Shown in pieces: positions 1 through 7,723 of a stretch of DNA of 64,000 nt. The notes below the pieces were generated by a model that was not told the DNA's origin, did not search any database, and saw only the letters and a program-made list of their open reading frames with translations. Source of the stretch: Geodermatophilus sp. YIM 151500. GTDB lineage: Bacteria; Actinomycetota; Actinomycetes; Mycobacteriales; Geodermatophilaceae. Within the stretch, counting starts at the first letter, position 1. Each line of letters begins with the position of its first letter. Both the position numbers and the translations under genes were made by a program. The stretch spans positions 85,798-149,797 of the forward strand of contig NZ_JAOVZT010000003.1 in assembly GCF_025716945.1 (NCBI RefSeq). The letters run 5' to 3'.

Positions 1-585
1 CGGCGTGCGGCGCCGGCGGCGCGCCGTCTGCAGCTCCAGGACCGTCCGGGGCGCGGCGAGCAGCAGGAACCAGGTCGCCGCCGCGGCCGCCGCGGCCTGC
101 CCCTCGGGCGGCAGCCACCAGGTCGCCGCGAACACCAGACCGCCGGTGAGCAGCACCGACCACAAGCCGTACCAGTTGCGGATCTGCACCAGCAGCAGGG
201 CCAGCAGCGCCAGGAGCGCCCACAGCAGCCCGACGGCGTACCCGGCCGCGAGCAGCGCCGCCGCGCCGAGACCGAACAGAGCGGGCCCGACGTAGCCGGC
301 GGCGCAGGTCAGCACCATGCCCGGGCCCGAGGGGCGGCCCGCCGAGACGGTCAGCCCCGAGGTGTCCGAGTGCAGCCGGATGCCGGCCAGCCGCCGGCCC
401 GTGGCGACCGCGGCCAGCCCGTGCGCGCCCTCGTGCGCGATGGTCACCGCGTGCCGGGCGGTGCGCCACAGCGTCGGGGAGAGGACGACGACCGCCGCGA
501 CCGCCGCCGCGCCCAGCAGCACCGACGGCGGCAGGTCGGCGGTCGGGGTCGTGACCGCCGCCCAGAACCGGCCGATGGGCTCCAC
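1..585 (-). CDS. M50-family-like integral membrane metalloprotease, truncated by window edge
   Basis: The frame runs open from a GTG at 585 to the window edge, giving the first 195 residues; the 3' end lies outside. A GAGGAGG ribosome binding site precedes the start. Residues about 48-52 read HEGAH, an HExxH zinc-binding motif placed just after a first hydrophobic segment, followed by several leucine- and alanine-rich membrane spans. That arrangement is typical of the M50 (site-2-protease-like) peptidases found in actinobacteria, which cleave substrates in or near the membrane. The second metal ligand motif cannot be assigned with certainty in this fragment. No substrate can be inferred. The gene diverges from the dioxygenase gene at 772. 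Confidence 0.75.
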   Translation of the reverse strand, partial: MEPIGRFWAAVTTPTADLPPSVLLGAAAVAAVVVLSPTLWRTARHAVTIAHEGAHGLAAVATGRRLAGIRLHSDTSGLTVSAGRPSGPGMVLTCAAGYVGPALFGLGAAALLAAGYAVGLLWALLALLALLLVQIRNWYGLWSVLLTGGLVFAATWWLPPEGQAAAAAAATWFLLLAAPRTVLELQTARRRRRTP

Positions 586-771
586 GGCGGACCTCCTCGG
601 CCGGGGCGGGGTGCGGACCGGGCGAGTCAACCGCACAGCGGCGCCGCTGGGCGACCAGGCGCACCGGTGCCCGGGGTTGCGGGGCGGGCACCCGACCCGG
701 TGACCGCCGGTGACAGATCTGGTGCCGACCGGCGCCGGCGGCGAGACTCGGCGGGGAGGAGGCCGTGTCGG

Positions 772-1695
772 GTGGGCGGAGTGGAGCGCGGGCGGGGCCC
801 GGCGGACCAGGACGGCGGTGTGCCGGAGGCCGCGGCGGGGGAGGCGGACCGCCGCGCCCGCGCCCGGGCGACCGGCGGCGTCCCCGCGGTGGACGTCGAC
901 GGGGGCGGCGGCTTCGCGACGCCCTACGACCGGTACGTGCGCCCCGACGTGCTGCACGGCCTGCAGCAGCCGGTCACCGACGTGCCCGAGGAGCGGGCCT
1001 TCCTCGTCGCGTCGCAGATCATGGAGCTGTACTTCGGCCTGCTGCGGCACGAGTGGGAACTGGCCCAGCGGCACCTGCGGGCCGACGAGGTGTGGGACGC
1101 GGTGGCGGTGCTGCGCCGCTCGGTCCGCGAGTTCGAGGGCCTGGTCGCCGCCTGGTCGACGGTCGACTGGCTGGAACCCGCCGCCTTCAACCGCTTCCGC
1201 GACGCGCTCGGCGTGGCCAGCGGCTTCCAGTCGTGGGGTTACCGGCGGCTGGAGATCCTGCTCGGCAGCAGGCAGCGGTCGCTGGTCGACATGTACCGCG
1301 GGAACCCGGCGGTGCACGAGTCGCTGCTGCGGGCGTCGGCGGCCCCCTCGCTGTACGACGACGCGATCGCCGTGCTCGCACGCGCGGGTGTCGCCGTCCC
1401 CGCCGCGGTGCTCGACCGCGACCCCGGCGAGGAGCACCGGCCGCACCCGGCGGTCGAGGCCGCCTGGGTCGAGGTGCTCGGCCGCGCCCCGGGGGACCCG
1501 CTGCTCGAGCTCGCCGGGGTGCTCACCGACCTGTCGGCCGCCTTCGGCGAGTGGCGGTTCCGGCATCTGACCGCCGTCCGCCGCAGCATGGGCGCCAAGG
1601 CGGGCACCGGCGGGTCGTCGGGCGTGGCGTGGCTCGAGCGCAGCCTGGCCCGCGCGGTGTTCCCCGAGCTCTGGTCGGCCCGGACGGCGGTCTGA
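772..1695 (+). CDS. kynA: Tryptophan 2,3-dioxygenase-like heme protein
   Basis: About 307 residues. The family oxidises tryptophan to N-formylkynurenine, the first step of kynurenine catabolism. The C-terminal signature around residues 261-285 includes WRFRHL, with the heme-ligand His near 265, followed by KAGTGGSSGVAWL. The FRDALGVASGFQS block near 142-154 carries the substrate-binding Arg. Oddity: where the family has its distal active-site His (His55 in the Xanthomonas enzyme) this protein has Ser81 in the segment FLVASQIMELY, as in the IDO branch. I chose the GTG at 772 because GGGAGGAGG ends nine bases before it; the first 45 residues are low-complexity and beyond the usual family start. 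No kynureninase or other pathway gene is adjacent. Confidence 0.85.
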   Translation: MGGVERGRGPADQDGGVPEAAAGEADRRARARATGGVPAVDVDGGGGFATPYDRYVRPDVLHGLQQPVTDVPEERAFLVASQIMELYFGLLRHEWELAQRHLRADEVWDAVAVLRRSVREFEGLVAAWSTVDWLEPAAFNRFRDALGVASGFQSWGYRRLEILLGSRQRSLVDMYRGNPAVHESLLRASAAPSLYDDAIAVLARAGVAVPAAVLDRDPGEEHRPHPAVEAAWVEVLGRAPGDPLLELAGVLTDLSAAFGEWRFRHLTAVRRSMGAKAGTGGSSGVAWLERSLARAVFPELWSARTAV

Positions 1696-1719
1696 GGGGC
1701 GCCGTCCGGGCCGGGCCGG

Positions 1720-2721
1720 TCAGGCGGCCACGGAACCGGCCGGACGCGGCGCGGTCGGCAGCGGACGCCGTCGCTCCCGCACCACGCCGGCCGCGCAGAG
1801 CAGCAGGCCCAGTGCCGCCCATCCGGTCAGCACCCACAGCGGTCCGGCCGCGCCGGCGCCGTCGAAGAAGGCGACCGACCGGAGCGCGCTGACCGTGGCA
1901 CCGGGCGGCAGCAGCTGGCCGAGACCGGCCCAGCCTGCGGGCAGGAACTCCGGTGCGCTCGCGGCGCCGGACAGCGGGTTGCCCAGCAGCACCATCGTCG
2001 CCGCGCCCAGCCCCAGGCCGCTGTCGCCCGCGACCGCGTGCAGCCCCAGCAGCGTCCACGCCGTCGCCGCCAGGCCGAGGGCGAGCACCGCGCCGTTGGC
2101 CGTCCAGCTCCCGTCGAGCGCGCCCAGCCAGCCCTGCAGCAGACCGACGAGCGCGAGCCCCGCCCCGGCCGCCACGGCGAGCGCGGTGACGGCCCGCTGG
2201 CCGGTGCGGGGCAGCGCGCGCGACAGCAGCGCGGCGGTGAGCACGCCGCCCAGCACGAGCGGCAGGACGCCGGCGGCGAGACCGGCGCCGCGCGGGTCGT
2301 CCGTCGGTGCCGGCACCACGTCCTCCACCGCCACCTCGCTGCCCAGGCCGGCCGACAGCCCGGTGGCGAGCTGCTGCAGCGTCTGGGCGACGGCGGCCCC
2401 GCCGGCCGAGGCGGTGAGCACGGCCGCGCCGTCCGGGCCCACGACGACGGCGCCGGAGACCTCGCGGTCGGCGACGGCGGCGCGGGCCGCCGCCTCGTCG
2501 GCGACCCGCACGACCTCGAACGCCCCGGACCGGCCGGCGGAGATGCCCGTCTCGATCCGGTCGGCCACCGCCGGGGGAGCGGCGAGGGCGACCGGGAGGT
2601 CGCGCGGTTGCGAGCGCACGGCCGGCCAGGCGAAGGCGGTCAGCAGGACGGCGAGCACCGCGACCAGCGCGGCGGTGAGGGCCGCGGCGGTGCGCGCGGG
2701 GGAGCGGGGGTCGGACGACAT
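1720..2721 (-). CDS. Multi-pass membrane protein with YhgE/ABC-2-permease-like architecture, TetR-controlled
   Basis: 333 residues starting at an ATG preceded by GGAGGTGA. One N-terminal transmembrane segment (about 12-35) is followed by an extracellular-looking domain of about 120 residues, and then five or six hydrophobic segments to the C-terminus. This is the shape of YhgE/Pip-type or ABC-2-type membrane proteins, although no ATPase gene is adjacent. It lies divergent from a TetR gene, and the intergenic space carries two near-identical palindromes, one close to each start. It is therefore probably the regulated target, perhaps an efflux or stress-response protein. The function is inferred only from topology and context. 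Confidence 0.7.
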   Translation of the reverse strand: MSSDPRSPARTAAALTAALVAVLAVLLTAFAWPAVRSQPRDLPVALAAPPAVADRIETGISAGRSGAFEVVRVADEAAARAAVADREVSGAVVVGPDGAAVLTASAGGAAVAQTLQQLATGLSAGLGSEVAVEDVVPAPTDDPRGAGLAAGVLPLVLGGVLTAALLSRALPRTGQRAVTALAVAAGAGLALVGLLQGWLGALDGSWTANGAVLALGLAATAWTLLGLHAVAGDSGLGLGAATMVLLGNPLSGAASAPEFLPAGWAGLGQLLPPGATVSALRSVAFFDGAGAAGPLWVLTGWAALGLLLCAAGVVRERRRPLPTAPRPAGSVAA

Positions 2722-2742
2722 GACGTCACCTCCGGTGAAAAC

Positions 2743-2754
2743 GAACGGTCGTTC
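2743..2754. promoter_or_regulatory. Probable TetR operator, distal copy
   Basis: GAACGGTCGTTC is an imperfect palindrome lying about 20 bases upstream of the minus-strand membrane protein gene. Read on the minus strand it extends to AAGAACGACCGTTCG, matching the second site at 14 of 15 positions. Confidence 0.75.
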
Positions 2755-2795
2755 TTGTGCGATCCGAGGATGGTCCGTGTGACGGGATGCGTCAA

Positions 2796-2807
2796 GAACG
2801 ATCGTTC
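2796..2807. promoter_or_regulatory. Probable TetR operator, proximal copy
   Basis: GAACGATCGTTC is a perfect 12-base palindrome 15 bases before the TetR start codon. Its plus-strand extension AAGAACGATCGTTCG nearly duplicates the other operator in opposite orientation, so one regulator could control both divergent promoters. Confidence 0.78.
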
Positions 2808-2821
2808 GCTTTACTGGGGGA

Positions 2822-3415
2822 GTGCCCAGGGTGACCGATGACCACCGCCAGGCCCGGCGGACCCAGATCCTCGACGCCGCGCAGGCCGCATTCGCCGCGG
2901 AGGGCTTCCAGGCGACCGGCATGGCCGAGGTGATCGCGGCGTCCGGCCTGTCGGCCGGCGCCGTGTACCGGTACTTCGCCAGCAAGGACGAGCTGATCGA
3001 GGCGATCGTCGACCGGGTGCTGGAGCAGCGGGCCGTGCACCTGGACGAGGTGCTCGCCTCGCGGCGGGAGCTGTCCGCCGCGGAGGCGGTGGGGGTGGCG
3101 GTCGAGCTGGTCACCGAGGTGGCCGAGAGCGGACCGGTGGACATCACGCGTCTCGCCGTCCAGGCGTGGGGGGAGGGCCTGCGCAATCCCGCGGTCGCCG
3201 CGGTCGCGCAGCGGGTCTACGGCCGTGTCCGCACCTACTTCGCCGCGGTGCTGCGCCGCGAGGTCGAGGCCGGGCACCTCCCGTCGTCCTTCGACGTGGC
3301 CGCCGGGGCGGCGGCGCTGCTGTCGGTCGTGCTCGGGTACGCGCTGCAGCGGCTGCTGATGGGCGACGTCGACGCGGCCAGCTACCGGGCGGCCGTGGCC
3401 GACCTGCTGCGCTGA
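2822..3415 (+). CDS. TetR/AcrR-family transcriptional regulator
   Basis: 197 residues. The N-terminal helix-turn-helix spans about residues 12-60, with the family pattern ILDAAQAAFAAEGFQATG followed by GAVYRYFASKDELI. The C-terminal ligand domain is helical. It is divergent from a membrane protein gene, with two palindromic operators between them, which implies autoregulation and repression of the neighbour. The GTG at 2822 gives the MPRV start usual in related regulators. The GTG at 2831 is the alternative and is better spaced from the GGGGGA run. The inducer is unknown. Confidence 0.88.
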   Translation: MPRVTDDHRQARRTQILDAAQAAFAAEGFQATGMAEVIAASGLSAGAVYRYFASKDELIEAIVDRVLEQRAVHLDEVLASRRELSAAEAVGVAVELVTEVAESGPVDITRLAVQAWGEGLRNPAVAAVAQRVYGRVRTYFAAVLRREVEAGHLPSSFDVAAGAAALLSVVLGYALQRLLMGDVDAASYRAAVADLLR

Positions 3416-3476
3416 CCGCGCCGCCGACGTCGGAAGTCGGTCGACGCCGCCGGGCGGCGGCTGCCAGCATCCCCCC

Positions 3477-4121
3477 GTGGACGTCGTGTCGCTGCCCGCC
3501 TTCGTGCTGGCGGTGCTGCTGATCTCGGCCTCGCCCGGGCCGGCGATGGCGCTGATCGTCCGCCGCGCGGCGCTGCGCGGATGGCGCGGCGCCGTGCCGA
3601 CGGTGCTCGGCCTCGAGCTCGGCCTGTACGTCTGGGCGCTGTTCGCCGGGCTCGGCTTCGCCGCGCTGGTCGCCGCGTCCGAGGTGGCCTACCTGGTGCT
3701 GCGGGCCGCCGGGGCGGCGGTGCTGCTGTACCTGGGGATCAGGGCCTGGCGGGCCGCGTGGCGGCAGCGCGGCACCACCGGGGCGGCGGGGGAGGAGCCG
3801 CCGCCGGCGCCGTCGCGCGGCCGCTGGTGGCGCGCGTTCGGCGAGGGGCTGGTGGTCCAGCTGGCCAACCCGAAGGCGGCGGTGTTCATGGTCGCCTTCT
3901 ACCCGCAGTTCGTGCCCGCCGACGGGCCGGTGTTCGCGACGACGGCGCTGCTCGGCCTGCTGCAGATCGCGCTGGAGACCGCGCTGTACCTGGCCCTGGC
4001 GGCCGGTGTCGCCCGGGCCGGGCTCTGGTTCCGCCGTCCACGGGTCCGGCGCCGGGTGGAGGCGGTGAGCGGGACCGTCCTCGTCGCGCTCGGCCTGCGG
4101 GTGGCGGCGTCCGGACGCTGA
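3477..4121 (+). CDS. LysE/RhtB-family amino acid exporter
   Basis: 214 residues from a GTG. The family exports amino acids such as lysine, homoserine or threonine through the cytoplasmic membrane. Visible signatures are the N-terminal SPGPAMALIV motif (about residues 19-28), six hydrophobic segments, and the central NPKAAVFMVAFYPQF motif. A basic cytoplasmic loop separates the third and fourth segments. Length agrees with the family. The substrate cannot be predicted from sequence, and no LysG-type regulator is adjacent. Confidence 0.88.
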   Translation: MDVVSLPAFVLAVLLISASPGPAMALIVRRAALRGWRGAVPTVLGLELGLYVWALFAGLGFAALVAASEVAYLVLRAAGAAVLLYLGIRAWRAAWRQRGTTGAAGEEPPPAPSRGRWWRAFGEGLVVQLANPKAAVFMVAFYPQFVPADGPVFATTALLGLLQIALETALYLALAAGVARAGLWFRRPRVRRRVEAVSGTVLVALGLRVAASGR

Positions 4122-4185
4122 GCCACCGGCTCGTCGCTGTCGTTCCCTAGGCTGGGGCCGCACGGAGCGGGGGCGAGGAGTGAGC

Positions 4186-5616
4186 ATGGACGGCGGTCGA
4201 GTGCCGGATGGCGGACGGGACGGCGCGCACGCGTCGGAGCACGGGGGGCTGTCGCGCCGGACCTTCCTCGGCGGCGCGGCCGGCGTCGGCATCGCGCTGA
4301 CCGGGTGCTCGCCCTCGGTGTTCGGCAGCGGCGGGGGCGGGGGTGACGGCGGGGCGGACACCGCTCCGCCCCGCGCCGGGTACGGAGCGCTGGTCGCCGA
4401 CTCCCGGGGCCGGCTGGCGCTGCCCACCGGGTTCCGCTACCGCGTCCTCGCCGAGGCCGGCCGCACCCGGCTGGACTCGGGGGAATGGTCGCCCTCCGAT
4501 CCGGACGGCGCGGCGGCGTTCGCCCGGCCCGGCGGCGGTACGGTGCTCGTCTGCAACCACGAGATCAGCGGCGACGAGCCGCACGCGGTGCCGCACCGCG
4601 ACGGGTTCGTGTACGACCGGAAGGCCAAGGGAGGCACCACGACGCTGGTGCTCGACGCCCGGGGTCGGGTGGAGTCCCACCACGTCAGCCTCGCCGGGAC
4701 GAGCACGAACTGCGCGGGCGGGCGGACCCCGTGGGACACCTGGCTGTCCTGCGAGGAGACCGAGGACGTGCTGGAGGAGCGGCACGGCTACGTGTTCGAG
4801 GTCGATCCCCTGGACGACGCGGCCAACCGGAACCCGCGGCCCATCCGCGCGCTGGGCCGGTTCCGGCACGAGGCCGTGGTCGTCGACCCCGGTGACTTCC
4901 GCCTGTACATGACCGAGGACGCCGGCGATCCGAACGGCTCGCTCTACCGCTGGACGCCGCCGGACGACGCGCTGCCGCTGGGCCGGGGAAGCCTCCGGCG
5001 GCTGGCCGACGACGCCGGCACGCTGGAGGCGCTGCACGCCACGGCCGTGGACGGGTCGCACGTCGCCGACCTGGCCTCGGTCACCGAGGTCGGCACGATG
5101 CTGCACGTCGAGTGGCGGGAGGTGCCCGACCGGGACGCGCGGGACCGTCCCGTCCGCCGCCAGTTCCGCCGCGGCGAGATCACGCGGGCCCACAAGCTCG
5201 AGGGCATGTGGTGGGGCGACGACGGTGCCTACGTGGTCTCGTCCTACGCCCGCGATGGCGACGGCACCGCGCACGACGGCCAGGTCTGGCGGCTGGACCC
5301 GAGCGCCGGATCCCTCACCCTGGAGCTGATGTTCGCCGTCGCCAGCAACGCGGACACCAGCGTGGACGGGCCCGACAACATCACCGTCTCCCCGTACGGC
5401 GGGGTGATCATCGCCGAGGACGGCGAGGGGGCCTGCCACCTGATGGGCGCCACCCCGGAGGGCGAGGTGTTCCCGTTGGCGCGCAACGAGCTCACCGAGG
5501 GGAACGCCGAGTTCTGCGGCCCGACGTTCTCCCCGGACGGGCGGACGCTGTTCGCCAACGTGCAGGGCCCGGGGATCGTCTTCGCGATCGACGGTCCCTG
5601 GGCCGACCTCGCCTGA
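4186..5616 (+). CDS. PhoX-type (DUF839) phosphatase, Tat-exported lipoprotein
   Basis: 476 residues. The N-terminus has a twin-arginine signal with SRRTFLGG near residues 22-29 and then a lipobox LTGC, which predicts Tat export and lipid anchoring outside the membrane. The mature protein carries the DUF839/PhoX beta-propeller pattern, including VLVCNHEISG, the STNCAGGRTPWDTWLSCEE block and repeated acidic loops that hold Ca and Fe in characterised PhoX enzymes. The role is probably release of phosphate from organic phosphoesters. I chose the ATG at 4186, five bases after an AGGAG; a GTG at 4180 is the alternative. A TAGGCT hexamer at 4148 could be the minus-10 element of a leadered promoter. 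Confidence 0.87.
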   Translation: MDGGRVPDGGRDGAHASEHGGLSRRTFLGGAAGVGIALTGCSPSVFGSGGGGGDGGADTAPPRAGYGALVADSRGRLALPTGFRYRVLAEAGRTRLDSGEWSPSDPDGAAAFARPGGGTVLVCNHEISGDEPHAVPHRDGFVYDRKAKGGTTTLVLDARGRVESHHVSLAGTSTNCAGGRTPWDTWLSCEETEDVLEERHGYVFEVDPLDDAANRNPRPIRALGRFRHEAVVVDPGDFRLYMTEDAGDPNGSLYRWTPPDDALPLGRGSLRRLADDAGTLEALHATAVDGSHVADLASVTEVGTMLHVEWREVPDRDARDRPVRRQFRRGEITRAHKLEGMWWGDDGAYVVSSYARDGDGTAHDGQVWRLDPSAGSLTLELMFAVASNADTSVDGPDNITVSPYGGVIIAEDGEGACHLMGATPEGEVFPLARNELTEGNAEFCGPTFSPDGRTLFANVQGPGIVFAIDGPWADLA

Positions 5617-5655
5617 CCGGCCCGGCGCCTCGTCGGGGCGTGCCCGCGGCCGGGT

Positions 5656-5841
5656 CTAGCCGCCCGGCTTGACCGCGCGACCGCGGGCGCGCTCCGCGTC
5701 GTCGGCGTCGTGGGCGCCCGGCGTGGCCACCGGCGGATCGACCTCCCCGGCGCGGCTCTGCTCGGTCGTGGTCGGGGTGCGGGTCAGGCTGCTCGACCCC
5801 GGCTCGGGCGTGCCGCCGGGCTCCGGGTGCTGCTCGCTCAT
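5656..5841 (-). CDS. Small hydrophilic hypothetical protein
   Basis: 61 residues beginning MSEQHPEPG, with a GGAGGACGC ribosome binding site before the ATG. The protein is rich in Pro, Glu, Asp and Thr, has no hydrophobic segment and no recognisable domain, and is probably disordered. Codon positions show the local third-position G/C bias, which supports a real gene. Two identical 11-base palindromes lie about 100 bases upstream. No function is proposed. Confidence 0.6.
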   Translation of the reverse strand: MSEQHPEPGGTPEPGSSSLTRTPTTTEQSRAGEVDPPVATPGAHDADDAERARGRAVKPGG

Positions 5842-5943
5842 GCGTCCTCCGGTCCGTCGGGTCGTGGTCGCCGGGGCGGGTACCCCCGGCGGGGCGGTGG
5901 ACACCTGGCCGGTCCGGACCGCCCGCAGCCCCGGTGGCCTTGC

Positions 5944-5973
5944 GTCACCGTGACGGAACGCGGTCACCGTGAC
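5944..5973. promoter_or_regulatory. Tandem palindromes GTCACCGTGAC, candidate regulator site
   Basis: GTCACCGTGAC occurs at 5944-5954 and again at 5963-5973, a 19-base period that puts both copies near one helix face. They lie upstream of the small gene starting at 5841 and just past the VOC stop. A near copy occurs at 6888-6902, before the lipoprotein gene. Confidence 0.5.
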
Positions 5974-5986
5974 CGACGCACGGGCG

Positions 5987-6349
5987 TCACAGCGTCTGCG
6001 TCAGGTTGACGACGTTGCCGTCCGGATCTCGCACGTGGGCGACCCGCTGGCCCCACGGCATGTCGTTGGCGCCGCTCTCGGCCCGGCCGCCGAGTTCGGC
6101 GACCCGGGGCAGCAGCGCGTCGACGTCCGGCACCTCGATGCTCAGCAGCATGCGGCTCGGCCCGCCGGCGACGACGTCGGCGCTGGCCGACAGGCCCAGC
6201 TCGGAGTCGCCTAGCTGGAGGCCGATGTAGGCGAGCGGCCCGTCCTCGGGATACCGGAACACCATCGAGGCGCTCAACAGCCCGGTGTAGAAGTCGCGGA
6301 GCCGGTCGATGTCCGGCGTGACGATGATCGGTCGGACGGTGGCGGGCAC
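5987..6349 (-). CDS. VOC (glyoxalase/bleomycin-resistance) family protein
   Basis: 120 residues from a GTG with AGGAGG spaced correctly upstream. The pattern matches one VOC module pair: an N-terminal strand with DIDRLRDFYTGLL, a central SIEVPDVDALLPRVAELG helix, and the terminal HVRDPDGNVVNL strand holding the usual metal-ligand region. Members range from dioxygenases to resistance proteins, so the substrate is unknown. A perfect inverted repeat at 6475-6488 lies upstream and may control it. Confidence 0.82.
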   Translation of the reverse strand: MPATVRPIIVTPDIDRLRDFYTGLLSASMVFRYPEDGPLAYIGLQLGDSELGLSASADVVAGGPSRMLLSIEVPDVDALLPRVAELGGRAESGANDMPWGQRVAHVRDPDGNVVNLTQTL

Positions 6350-6474
6350 GCGGCCTCCTGGCGGACTGCGGATCGCGGCGGTAGCCGCGGGGGGCTGCGC
6401 CGGTGGGGACATCTCACCGCGGAGCCGCCGGTCCGGTACAGGGGCCAGGGCGGCGGGCTCTGACTCCAGTTGAC

Positions 6475-6488
6475 ATAATGTGCATTAT
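6475..6488. promoter_or_regulatory. AT-rich perfect palindrome, MarR-like operator candidate
   Basis: ATAATG-TG-CATTAT is a perfect 6-2-6 inverted repeat preceded by TTGACA, the only strongly AT-rich patch nearby. Size and symmetry resemble MarR-type operators. It lies about 125 bases upstream of the VOC gene, and no MarR gene is adjacent. Confidence 0.45.
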
Positions 6489-6887
6489 CGGCGGAGGCGG
6501 GCGAGCGGCAGAGGTGCCGGACCGGACCGTCGGCCGCGCGGCCGGCCCGGGTCCGACGCTGCTCGGCTCGTCGTCGCGGCCCGAGGCCGCGACGCGTCCG
6601 CGCCGTCCTGCGTCGTGGCCGAGACCGCGAGCCGGCCGGGTCGCGCTGGGAAGGCCCGCCGTCGTGGCCGGCGCGGGCCCGGCCCGGCGCCCCGCCGGTC
6701 GGCTCGGCGAGCTCGCCAGTCCGCCGGCCGGCCCGCTGATCGTCCGGTGGGACGTCGGCCGGCCGGCGACCCCTCGTCGGCGGCCGGCCGAGCCGACTTC
6801 GGCACGGACCCGCCCCGGGCGGAGCCGGCACCCCGACGACGGCACCCGGACGACGGCTCCCCTGCATCCCTCCGACACCGCCGCATT

Positions 6888-6902
6888 GCGTCACGCTGAC
6901 GA
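6888..6902. promoter_or_regulatory. Third copy of the TGCGTCAC-N2-TGACG motif
   Basis: TGCGTCACGCTGACG differs from the copy at 5941-5955 (TGCGTCACCGTGACG) only in the two central bases. It sits about 60 bases before the lipoprotein start, suggesting shared control of two small genes. Confidence 0.42.
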
Positions 6903-6963
6903 AACCGGCGGGCGCGGGAGTGCTCGACAGGCGGTGCACCCGAGGGCTTCGTAGGGTCGGGAC

Positions 6964-7203
6964 ATGCACATCCGACGTCCGCTCGCCGCCCTGTTCACCG
7001 CGCTGGCGCTGCTCGGGGGTGGCGGCGCGACGTTGACCGCGTGCGGTGACCCGGCCGGTCAGGACCGGTCCGACGGCACCACCGACGAGTCGGGCAACAC
7101 CGGCGGAGCGAACCCCGGCGACGAGTCGCAGGGCGACCTGCCCGACAACACGAACCCGGAGCCGGGTCAGGACCAGGACGGCGACACCCAGGACCCGGAC
7201 TGA
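6964..7203 (+). CDS. Small acidic lipoprotein
   Basis: 79 residues. A signal peptide of about 26 residues ends in the lipobox LTAC, so the mature protein would be lipid-anchored outside the membrane. The remainder is almost entirely Asp, Glu, Gly, Asn, Gln and Pro, probably a disordered tether. TAGGGT at 6952-6957 ends six bases before the ATG and there is no ribosome binding site, which predicts a leaderless transcript. No enzymatic role is visible. Confidence 0.72.
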   Translation: MHIRRPLAALFTALALLGGGGATLTACGDPAGQDRSDGTTDESGNTGGANPGDESQGDLPDNTNPEPGQDQDGDTQDPD

Positions 7204-7215
7204 CGGCGACCGGGG

Positions 7216-7611
7216 TCAGCCGGAGCGGCCGTTGACCCACAGCCGGTCGAGCCGGCCGGTGCAGCGCACCAGATCGGCCAGCGACCGCTCGAGCTCGGCC
7301 TTGGTCGGCTTCTCGGTGAGCAGGGTCTGCACGTCCTCGAGGGCGCAGCGCAGCTGGTAGAGCCGGTCCTGGAGGCTGTCGAGCTCACCGCGGCTGACCA
7401 GGACGACGTCGTCGGGCAACCCGGCCTTGGTCGCCGCCGACCGCTGCTCGTAGGCGCGCTGCCGGCACGCCTGACCGCAGTACAGCCGGGGGCGGCCCAC
7501 CGAGCCCTGCTGCGGCAGCACGCGGTGGCACCAGCCGCACCGGCGCTGCTGGTCGCTCCCCCGCTGCCCGGACGGCGCCAACTCGGCGACCGAACCCTCC
7601 TGCTGTGCCAC
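7216..7611 (-). CDS. Zinc-ribbon-like hypothetical protein
   Basis: About 131 residues. The N-terminal third carries CGWCHR and, about 20 residues later, YCGQACRQRAYEQR, a four-cysteine metal-binding knuckle with a basic helix typical of small actinobacterial zinc-finger proteins. The C-terminal half is a predicted amphipathic helical region with acidic and leucine repeats, possibly a coiled coil. I set the start at the GTG at 7611 since the reading upstream of it is Arg-rich. Nucleic-acid binding is plausible but unproven. The gene is convergent with the lipoprotein gene. Confidence 0.65.
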   Translation of the reverse strand: MAQQEGSVAELAPSGQRGSDQQRRCGWCHRVLPQQGSVGRPRLYCGQACRQRAYEQRSAATKAGLPDDVVLVSRGELDSLQDRLYQLRCALEDVQTLLTEKPTKAELERSLADLVRCTGRLDRLWVNGRSG

Positions 7612-7723
7612 GACTGCGCACGGTAGCCGCCGGTACCGACGGCCGACCGCGGACACGCCCGAGCGTCCACCCCCGCCGGAGCGCGCGGCGGCGGGTCCCG
7701 GAGGGTCGCTAGCGTGTCGGTCC

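Larger units (their letters stand above)
6350..6963. other. Long intergenic stretch without a supportable gene
   Basis: Reading frames here give only Arg/Pro/Ala-rich translations with no family resemblance, no ribosome binding sites and inconsistent third-position bias. It holds an AT-rich palindrome at 6475-6488 and a third copy of the GTCAC-type motif near 6888. It could be decayed coding sequence or a long regulatory region. Confidence 0.5.

Noticed and set aside
370..1892. Long overlapping frames across the dioxygenase gene
   Set aside because: They give Arg/Gly/Pro-rich translations typical of out-of-frame high-GC DNA; only the frame with TDO motifs is real.
5975..5999. GTCACAGCG motif resembling an MtrA site
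   Set aside because: It coincides with the last codons and stop of the VOC gene and is not upstream of a plausible target.
6403..6954. 183-codon plus-strand frame in the gap before the lipoprotein gene
   Set aside because: No ribosome binding site, no domain, and both strands are open with equally poor composition; treated as non-coding.
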